A stretch of DNA of 16,500 bases from Nanobdellota archaeon (GTDB lineage: Archaea; Nanobdellota; Nanobdellia; SCGC-AAA011-G17; GW2011-AR17). Shown here in pieces: positions 1 to 5,235 of this stretch. The first letter of the stretch is position 1; each line of letters starts with the position of its first letter. The position numbers and the translations under genes were made by a program. The DNA is taken from NCBI GenBank assembly GCA_030018575.1, contig JASEIA010000028.1:1-16500 (forward strand). The letters run 5' to 3'. Below the pieces are notes generated by a model, which saw nothing but the letters and a program-made list of their open reading frames with translations, searched no databases and was not told the DNA's origin.

Positions 1-1
1 T

Positions 2-1084
2 AACGATGCTTTTTCTAAAGGCGAACAAAGTTCACTAAACCGTTTTGTTACAGAATCTGAATGGGACATTGATGCTGTCAACTATGTTCGTTTACAGCAA
101 ATTAAGAAAATACCATCCTCCAAACGCTATACAATTCAAGTTATAGACGATACTCTCTTGCACAAAACTGGAAAACATATGGAGAAAGCAGGTTATCATC
201 GCAGTGGTGTTACTAAGAAGATTGAATGGGGTCATTGTCTTGTTAATAGCATAATTACAAGCAAAGACAGAAGCTGCCCATTATTCCCTTTAACTGGCGA
301 TATCTATGTGCGGCAGAAAGATTGCGATAAGGAAACAACATTTCGAACGAAACGTGAGATGGCGTTAGAGCAAATAGATTATGGCATTGAAAACGGGATT
401 CCTGTAGAGGTTGTTATTTTAGACGCTGGTTTTCAAGATGAGAAACTTACTAAAGAAATAAAGAGAAGAAAAAAACATTTTATCATAGGTGTAAGAACAA
501 CTACCAAAATAAGTATTGGGCGTCAAGAGCGTATTCCAATCGCTGAACATTTAGATACACTAACCGACAAAAATTTTGAATTGATAATAAAAGAAGGCAA
601 GGATTATTTTATTTACACTAAAATAGTTAGCATCAGGGGAATTGGCAAGGTCAAATTAATTGTTTCATATAAGTATGGAGATGAAGAAAACATAAAGATT
701 TACATTACTGATCTACTTGAAGCTAGTAATGGGGAACTTATAGATATCCTTGTTTGTAGATGGGAAGTTGAGTGTTGGCATCGGGATGCCAAGCAGTATT
801 TAGGATTAGAGGCGTATCAAGTCCGCAAGGGCCGTGGGATACATGTAGTCGTACTCGCCATACTTGTGGCTTATACCCTCTTAATCCTAAGCCAAACGCG
901 AGGCATCCTCGCGCGCATTCCGTTTGTCTTTAAGCGAGGTTTGCAAACCATCGGGGAGATCTGTAGGTTTATGTATCATGCATCTCTAAGAGGATGGAGA
1001 TGGATTTTAAGGTTATTCAAGGACATTAGTAAATTCAGAGATTTTCTGAATAAGGATGTGTTAGTAAAAAACGCAAAAGTCTAG
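2..1084 (+). CDS. DDE transposase, IS4/IS701-like (5' end outside window)
   Basis: Cuts and rejoins DNA ends to move its own insertion sequence. The reading frame is open from position 2 and contains conserved sequence upstream of the TTG at 158, so the gene enters from the left. About 360 residues are visible. The catalytic triad can be placed from motifs: the first Asp in VIDDTLLHKTGK (about residue 50 of the visible part), the second Asp in VVILDAGF, and the Glu in RWEVECWHRDAKQYLGL, followed by the QVRKGRGI segment usual for this group. No frameshift or internal stop is visible, so it may be active if the missing 5' end is intact. Family assignment rests on motif pattern only; IS701 and IS4 relatives are hard to separate by eye. 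Codon use differs from the rest of the window. Confidence 0.88.
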   Translation, partial: NDAFSKGEQSSLNRFVTESEWDIDAVNYVRLQQIKKIPSSKRYTIQVIDDTLLHKTGKHMEKAGYHRSGVTKKIEWGHCLVNSIITSKDRSCPLFPLTGDIYVRQKDCDKETTFRTKREMALEQIDYGIENGIPVEVVILDAGFQDEKLTKEIKRRKKHFIIGVRTTTKISIGRQERIPIAEHLDTLTDKNFELIIKEGKDYFIYTKIVSIRGIGKVKLIVSYKYGDEENIKIYITDLLEASNGELIDILVCRWEVECWHRDAKQYLGLEAYQVRKGRGIHVVVLAILVAYTLLILSQTRGILARIPFVFKRGLQTIGEICRFMYHASLRGWRWILRLFKDISKFRDFLNKDVLVKNAKV

Positions 1085-1095
1085 TTTATAGTAAA

Positions 1096-1105
1096 GTTTA
1101 TAAAC
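1096..1105 (+). promoter_or_regulatory. TATA-like palindrome upstream of the membrane-protein operon
   Basis: GTTTATAAAC is a perfect 10-bp palindrome centred at about 1100. A start about 26 bp downstream would give a leader of about 13 nt that includes the Shine-Dalgarno at 1128. It sits only 11 bp after the transposase stop, so the promoter may be partly supplied by the insertion sequence. Confidence 0.5.
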
Positions 1106-1127
1106 AACCTCATTAAAACAAAGTCTT

Positions 1128-1133
1128 AGGTGA
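1128..1133 (+). promoter_or_regulatory. Shine-Dalgarno AGGTGA
   Basis: AGGTGA lies 5 nt before the ATG at 1139 and supports that start. It is one of the few clear upstream ribosome binding sites in the window, where most first genes look leaderless. Confidence 0.65.
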
Positions 1134-1138
1134 AGTGA

Positions 1139-1828
1139 ATGATAGTTTCAATCAACGGACCAGAGTGGTTTTATACCGCAGGCTCGATACTGCAGGCAGT
1201 GTTCGCGCTGGTGGCGCTGCTTATTGCAGGATTCAGCTATAAGGCTTACAGGCTCGCAAAAGAAAGAAAGTACAAATATTTTAGTGCAGGCTTCCTTTCT
1301 CTATCATTAGGCTATGCCGCAATATCATTCTCAAATCTTCTCGTATTCCTGGGAGTGTACGACGGCGTTATAAGCAGGCTGAACGAGCTGAATCTCGCGA
1401 ACCTCTTTTACCTCATGCATATATTCTTCATATTGGTAGGCTATATGCTCCTGCTTGCAGTGGCAATGAAGCTCCGGCAGAGGCGGCTGATAGCGCTGCT
1501 TTTTGCGCTCGTGTTCCTGCTTGTTGGTTTTGCATACCAGTATTATCTTAAGTTCCACATGATTTCATTCCTGCTCTTGGCTTTCATGGCATGGCAATTT
1601 TACGAGAATTACAGAGAGAGAAAGACGGCAAATGCAGGGCTTGTGTTTTCAAGCTTTTACCTCCTCGCGTTTGCAGAGCTTTTTCTTCTCGGAATGGTCT
1701 ATGTTGTGCCCGTGCTTTATGCAGTCGGGCATTTCATGCAGCTTATCGGGTTCGGGCTTTTGCTATTGATGTTCGCGAGGGTTCAGAAAGGAGACAATAG
1801 GGGGCAACATGGCCGAAAGAAGAAATAA
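1139..1828 (+). CDS. Seven-helix integral membrane protein, unknown function
   Basis: I do not recognise a named family. The 229-residue protein is mostly hydrophobic, with about seven predicted membrane helices: roughly residues 11-33, 46-70, 87-110, 116-134, 138-154, 166-187 and 189-213. The N-terminus is short and the tail basic (RGQHGRKKK). Loops are short, with basic stretches such as KAYRLAKERK after helix 1 and KLRQRR after helix 3. The last 20 bp overlap the start of the winged-helix gene, so the two are very likely co-transcribed and translationally coupled. Inference: a membrane sensor or small-molecule-responsive protein paired with a transcription factor, an arrangement seen elsewhere in archaea. 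Nothing in the sequence shows a ligand or an enzyme active site. Confidence 0.8.
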   Translation: MIVSINGPEWFYTAGSILQAVFALVALLIAGFSYKAYRLAKERKYKYFSAGFLSLSLGYAAISFSNLLVFLGVYDGVISRLNELNLANLFYLMHIFFILVGYMLLLAVAMKLRQRRLIALLFALVFLLVGFAYQYYLKFHMISFLLLAFMAWQFYENYRERKTANAGLVFSSFYLLAFAELFLLGMVYVVPVLYAVGHFMQLIGFGLLLLMFARVQKGDNRGQHGRKKK

Positions 1829-2090
1829 GCTTGAAATAATCTACGATATCCTGAAGTCCATACAGGACAAGAGGAACATGATGATTAAGCCAACCCATCT
1901 GCTTTACAAGTCAAACCTTTCCCACGACGGAATGAAAAGGTACATTGATGAATTAAAAACAAGCAACATGATAATGGAAACAACAGAACCAAAATCAGGA
2001 AACAAGATGTTCACATTAACCGAAAAAGGATGCAAGTTCCTTGAAGAATACAACAAGGTAAGGGCGTTTACTGATAGTTTCGGGTTATAA
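1809..2090 (+). CDS. Winged helix-turn-helix DNA-binding protein (ArnR1/HTH_45-like)
   Basis: A 93-residue single-domain regulator. Residues 5-20 form the first helix (LEIIYDILKSIQD), 24-50 hold the likely recognition unit (KPTHLLYKSNLSHDGMKRYIDELKTSNM), and 55-75 form the wing (ETTEPKSGNKMFTLTEKG) followed by a C-terminal helix. This matches the archaeal ArnR1-like winged-helix pattern with its TLTEKG signature. Small archaeal proteins of this type bind DNA as dimers. It overlaps the upstream membrane gene by 20 bp, and a GGGGG run (1800-1804) lies just before its ATG, similar to the run before cdc48. Its stop directly abuts the convergent fen stop with no gap. It probably acts together with the membrane protein; targets are unknown. 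Confidence 0.82.
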   Translation: MAERRNKLEIIYDILKSIQDKRNMMIKPTHLLYKSNLSHDGMKRYIDELKTSNMIMETTEPKSGNKMFTLTEKGCKFLEEYNKVRAFTDSFGL

Positions 2091-3113
2091 TCATTTAAAG
2101 CTAAACAAGCTTGTCTGCTTTTTTTCCTCTTTCTGCTTTTTCAGCTGCTCAAACCCGGATTCAACCCTTTCCACTGAAAACTGGCGCTTGTCAATGAGTA
2201 TCTTCCTTATCTTTTCCTCATCAAAATCATTAAACTCAATCTTGTAATCCTTTGAAACAGGCATGTTCCTGAACACATCCATTATTTCATTCAGGTCAAA
2301 ATCAGCCCCTATCTTTTTAATCTCTTTTTCAATTTCAGGAATGGATTTTTCCATAACAAGCTTTAATGCTTTTTTAGGGCCTATTCCTTTTACGCCTCTC
2401 GGATTGAAATCAGTGCCAACCAGCACAGAAAGCAAAAGCAGCTGCTCCTGATTGATGTTCAAGGAATCAAGCGCCTGCTTAAGCTCAATCATGGCAGGAT
2501 ATACCTTTACATAGCTTCCATTTGGCAGTTTCCTTTTCTCGGCAAGAGTCAGGTTCTGTATGACTTTTGGAGTGCCGTAAACCAGCGCATCATAGTCCTG
2601 CGAGGCAACAGCCCATGCATCTGCATTCCTGCAAATCAGGGAAGCCTGCGCCTCTGCCTCTGAAGGCGCCTGTATCACAGGCAATCCAAAAGCAGATATC
2701 AGTTCCTGCGCTTCTTTAATCATCTCCTTTGTAAGCTTTACAGACTGCCTTGAGTATTTCAGCATTTCCTCTTCATTGCCTTCTTCTTTTGCAATCTTAA
2801 ATTTCTCGCTTGCCTTTTCCTTAAGCCCTCTCCTCCGTTCTATCTCCTGCTTCTTGAGCAAAGGCGGCTTTCCGTCAAAGACAAACACAGGCCTTATTCC
2901 ATATTCCATCAGCCTTATTGTGCGGGGAAACAATCCCACAAGATGGCTTGTCACATTGCCTTTTGAGTCAGTAAGAAGAGTGCCGTCAGGCTTTCTTATG
3001 GAGCTTAGGAACTGGTAAAGGACATTAGGGGTGTCAATGGCGATTGTTTTTGCTTTAAGCTCTTCCCACTGCAGCTCTTTTCTTGGTATAATCTCAGCAA
3101 GCTTTACGCCCAT
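2091..3113 (-). CDS. fen: Flap endonuclease 1
   Basis: Removes 5' flaps during Okazaki-fragment maturation and long-patch repair, acting with PCNA. At 340 residues it has the usual archaeal length. The metal-binding acidic residues are all present: D27 (IAIDTPN), D80 (FVFDGK), E152 and E154 (PSEAEAQ), D173 and D175 (SQDYDAL) and D235 (VGTDFNPRG). The last starts the helix-hairpin region, followed by GVKGIGPKKAL. The C-terminus QTSLFSF (333-339) is a PCNA-interacting PIP box. The frame extends upstream to 3161, but the true start is MGVKL at 3113. FEN-1 proteins begin this way, and a TATA box centred at about 3138 places the transcript start at the ATG, making it leaderless. It converges with the winged-helix gene without any gap and lies in a cluster with a RecB-like nuclease and polB. 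Confidence 0.96.
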   Translation of the reverse strand: MGVKLAEIIPRKELQWEELKAKTIAIDTPNVLYQFLSSIRKPDGTLLTDSKGNVTSHLVGLFPRTIRLMEYGIRPVFVFDGKPPLLKKQEIERRRGLKEKASEKFKIAKEEGNEEEMLKYSRQSVKLTKEMIKEAQELISAFGLPVIQAPSEAEAQASLICRNADAWAVASQDYDALVYGTPKVIQNLTLAEKRKLPNGSYVKVYPAMIELKQALDSLNINQEQLLLLSVLVGTDFNPRGVKGIGPKKALKLVMEKSIPEIEKEIKKIGADFDLNEIMDVFRNMPVSKDYKIEFNDFDEEKIRKILIDKRQFSVERVESGFEQLKKQKEEKKQTSLFSFK

Positions 3114-3133
3114 AGGAAATAAGAATAAAAGAG

Positions 3134-3143
3134 AATATAAAAA
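3134..3143 (-). promoter_or_regulatory. TATA box of fen
   Basis: Read on the minus strand it is TTTTTATATT, centred about 26 bp before the ATG at 3113, so the mRNA should be leaderless. It directly abuts the stop codon of the upstream gene (3146-3148). In-frame translation through this promoter produces a false hydrophobic N-terminal extension. Confidence 0.7.
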
Positions 3144-3145
3144 GG

Positions 3146-3598
3146 TTATTGCGAGCCGCAAAGCTTGCCGTGCACATAAGATTTTAACTTGTCTTCAAGA
3201 TCAGATGGCTTAAGCTTTGCTTTTGAATCCCTTGCAAGCTGAAGGGCAAGCCCCATGGCGTTGAATGGATTGCCAAAGCGATAAGTCTCGGAATTGCTGA
3301 ACAAATCAGGGTCGTCTGTTTTGCAGTAAACCCCTATGCCCGTAATTCCATATGTCCTGTCAACATCTTTGCCTGTCGCTTTTGCGCCAACTTTTGTCCT
3401 GTAAAGCACAACATCTGAATTTGTATTAAACAGGAATTTTGCCAGCCTTTCGTCCGCGAAAATTTCATTTAAAAATCCTACAAGCCCAAATGCGCATTGT
3501 GTTAGATTTTCATCATTATGCGCGGCATTTGCCTGCTGCTTTATCCGCTCAGCGTTGCCCTGCATTGCTTTATATGTATCTTCGTCAAATAGTCCCAT
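3146..3598 (-). CDS. Hypothetical protein, 150 aa
   Basis: Not recognised. It is a soluble protein with an N-terminal charged helix (MGLFDEDTYKAMQGNAERIKQQANAAH), a hydrophobic helix around FGLVGFLNEIFADERLAKFLF, then a central part that looks beta-rich (SDVVLYRTKVGAK, YGITGIGVYCKT). It ends with a lysine-rich helix. No signal peptide, membrane segment or metal-binding motif is visible. It lies upstream of fen on the same strand, but fen has its own TATA box between the two genes, so they need not form one operon. It shares a bidirectional promoter region with the PD-(D/E)XK nuclease. Its position suggests a link to DNA metabolism, but this is only contextual. Confidence 0.75.
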   Translation of the reverse strand: MGLFDEDTYKAMQGNAERIKQQANAAHNDENLTQCAFGLVGFLNEIFADERLAKFLFNTNSDVVLYRTKVGAKATGKDVDRTYGITGIGVYCKTDDPDLFSNSETYRFGNPFNAMGLALQLARDSKAKLKPSDLEDKLKSYVHGKLCGSQ

Positions 3599-3632
3599 GT
3601 TTAATATCCCTGCTGAATGTTATCCGGCTTTC

Positions 3633-3642
3633 CTTTATAAGC
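3633..3642. promoter_or_regulatory. Possible shared bidirectional TATA element
   Basis: CTTTATAAGC contains the palindrome TTATAA and is the only good TATA-like sequence in the 74-bp gap between two divergent genes. Counting 26 bp each way gives starts near 3611 (minus; about 13-nt leader to 3598) and 3663 (plus; about 9-nt leader to 3673). The plus-strand estimate rules out the in-frame ATG at 3652. Confidence 0.5.
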
Positions 3643-3672
3643 TTTTTGCAGATGCAGCCAATTTATGCCGCA

Positions 3673-4353
3673 ATGTTTAAATCCCTGCAAACAATCCAAA
3701 AGTATGAAAAAGAGGCAAAGAGTGTGATAAAACAAAAGACATTCTGGCACGGGTGGAAGTATGATTACAGCATGCATGAGCAAAAAGCGTCTGCATTGCT
3801 TGATAACGGATTTTCACAGCTGAAAGAATATATGGGCCTACTTTTCAGCAGCTGCCCTGACAAATATTTTCTTGAAGGCCCGAGAGGCTCAAAGCTCCGC
3901 TTCCGTATGCCTAACCTTGACATAAGACGGCACAATGACCACGAGGTAAGCCTGCTTACAGGATACGGGCTTGGCATAAACGCAGAGCGCTTCAGCAGCG
4001 AGCACATGAAAGTGCAGATGTTCATGCTTGAGAACGACAGGAAAACAATTGCAATAGAGGTTCCTGTGTGGCTTCTGCCTGAGGAAACAGAAAAGTTCAG
4101 CCAACTGTTCAGGGAAAAAAAGCCGCTGACAGGGCATATTGATTTGTTAAGGGTAGAAAACAACAAAATCTGGGTATGGGATTACAAGCCGAATGCCGAA
4201 AGCGAAAAATATGCTGCAACGCAGACTTATTTCTATGCATTGATGCTGAGCAAAAGAACCAATATTCCCATTGAAAGCTTTATGTGCGGGTGGTTTGACA
4301 CTGCCAATGCGTTTGTGTTCAGGCCGAAGGCGAAGATGCTGAAAGAGTTCTAG
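3673..4353 (+). CDS. PD-(D/E)XK nuclease, RecB/Cas4-like fold
   Basis: A predicted metal-dependent DNA nuclease of 226 residues. The core is clear near the C-terminus: D157 in LTGHIDLLRV, D170 and K172 in WVWDYKP (the D-x-K pair), and Q184/Y188 in TQTYFYAL, the QxxxY motif of RecB-type members. A possible first acidic residue is E129 (IAIEVPVW). The N-terminal 90 residues are charged and unfamiliar. It lacks the cysteine cluster of Cas4 and AddB (only two scattered cysteines) and no CRISPR is nearby, so I call a stand-alone repair or processing nuclease. The start at 3673 (MFKSLQTIQK) is chosen from promoter spacing; the frame stays open upstream. It ends 2 bp from the convergent metallopeptidase gene. 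Neighbours fen and polB support a DNA repair role. Confidence 0.82.
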   Translation: MFKSLQTIQKYEKEAKSVIKQKTFWHGWKYDYSMHEQKASALLDNGFSQLKEYMGLLFSSCPDKYFLEGPRGSKLRFRMPNLDIRRHNDHEVSLLTGYGLGINAERFSSEHMKVQMFMLENDRKTIAIEVPVWLLPEETEKFSQLFREKKPLTGHIDLLRVENNKIWVWDYKPNAESEKYAATQTYFYALMLSKRTNIPIESFMCGWFDTANAFVFRPKAKMLKEF

Positions 4354-4355
4354 GC

Positions 4356-5189
4356 TTATTTAAATTTCCTTCTTCTTATTTCCATCTCCAGCGGCTCAAG
4401 CCAAGTCCTGTATGTATAGTATGCCTCTATTTTTAATTTGCCGTCAAAGAAGCTGTATTTCTTTTCATGGAGTGCATCGGGGAAATATCCCCCCACGTCA
4501 AAATCAAAGTCATAAAGCTTGGCCGCCAGCGGTGAAGCGTGTTTTCTCAGATGATTTATTCCGTATTTAACGCCTCCTCTTTTTGCCCGTTTCATAGCAG
4601 TCATATAAATCTTTTTCACTGAATTAAGAGTTCTTCCATTAAGCAGGTCCGCACAAAGCGCGTAAAGCAGCAGGTATTTTGCATTCTCGATATACCAAAG
4701 CCATGGGCATGAACCCTTCATTACTTTCTCGTCCCAATAGAAAATTTTTTCTTTGGCAATATCAAGCTCTTTCTCCAGTTCAATGCCCCTGCATTTTTGC
4801 ACAAGGCGTTGTTTGGGTAACGATTCCTCGCTTACTTCACGGAACCTGTCTACATAGCCTCCAACATATGCCTCGATAACATTAGCTGTCGCCTCTTCTA
4901 TAAAATCCCCCTCAGGCGACACAAGGTCTTTTTTTTGCAGGTGATGGTGCCATTCTTCATGCGCTTTCAGCGCTTCGCTTGGGTTGCTGTCTGCATAGAC
5001 TATTTCCTCATCGTCAAATGCGGATATTTTTGAAAGATACGCCCTGCGCTCCTTTTGCATCTTTCTTGCAAGCGCCTCTGAAAATTCCCTGCCTGCAAAC
5101 TCATATTCATCACGGGCAATAGTATAAATATACATCTTTACAGGGTCTTTTATCCACCGGCAGGCGAGGATCTCTGATATATAGGGCAT
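4356..5189 (-). CDS. Putative HExxH zinc metallopeptidase
   Basis: A 277-residue protein I cannot assign to a named family. Its one informative motif is HEEWH (77-81) inside KAHEEWHHHL, which fits a zincin HExxH helix. About 17 residues further is IEEATAN, where E98 or E99 could be the third zinc ligand, as in gluzincins. The rest is helical and charged, with conserved-looking aromatic clusters (CPWLWYIENAKYLLLYALCADLL) and no signal peptide, so it is probably cytoplasmic. The frame is open to 5222, but a TATA box centred at 5215 places the transcript start exactly on the ATG at 5189, which I use. It lies downstream of polB on the same strand with its own promoter. The HExxH could be fortuitous, so the enzymatic call is tentative. 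Confidence 0.6.
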   Translation of the reverse strand: MPYISEILACRWIKDPVKMYIYTIARDEYEFAGREFSEALARKMQKERRAYLSKISAFDDEEIVYADSNPSEALKAHEEWHHHLQKKDLVSPEGDFIEEATANVIEAYVGGYVDRFREVSEESLPKQRLVQKCRGIELEKELDIAKEKIFYWDEKVMKGSCPWLWYIENAKYLLLYALCADLLNGRTLNSVKKIYMTAMKRAKRGGVKYGINHLRKHASPLAAKLYDFDFDVGGYFPDALHEKKYSFFDGKLKIEAYYTYRTWLEPLEMEIRRRKFK

Positions 5190-5210
5190 AATAAGCAATA
5201 TTTTTTGCAG

Positions 5211-5219
5211 ATTTATAAG
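5211..5219 (-). promoter_or_regulatory. TATA box of the metallopeptidase gene
   Basis: Minus-strand CTTATAAAT centred at about 5215, 26 bp before the ATG at 5189. It decides the start and shows the gene can be transcribed independently of polB, whose stop is only 17 bp away. Confidence 0.65.
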
Positions 5220-5235
5220 CATTTATGTAATACAG

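Larger units (their letters stand above)
1..1105 (+). mobile_element. Right-hand part of an insertion sequence (IS4/IS701-like)
   Basis: The segment consists of a transposase gene running in from outside the window, plus a short downstream tail. It is more AT-rich than what follows and uses CGT, CGC and CGA for arginine, whereas the neighbouring genes mostly use AGG and AGA, which suggests transfer. The left end lies outside the window, so I could not define terminal inverted repeats or a target duplication. The right boundary is a guess placed between the transposase stop (1084) and the Shine-Dalgarno of the next gene (1128). Confidence 0.7.

Noticed and set aside
3114..3161. Hydrophobic, signal-peptide-like N-terminal extension on FEN-1
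   Set aside because: FEN-1 starts MGVKL-like; the extension is the translated TATA region and would place the start upstream of the promoter.
3439..3672. Upstream part of the open frame before the PD-(D/E)XK nuclease
   Set aside because: It overlaps the opposite-strand 150-aa gene and the shared promoter; the peptide has no nuclease-like features.
3673..4353. Cas4 (CRISPR adaptation) identity for the PD-(D/E)XK protein
   Set aside because: The four-cysteine Fe-S cluster is missing and there are no CRISPR repeats or cas genes in the window.
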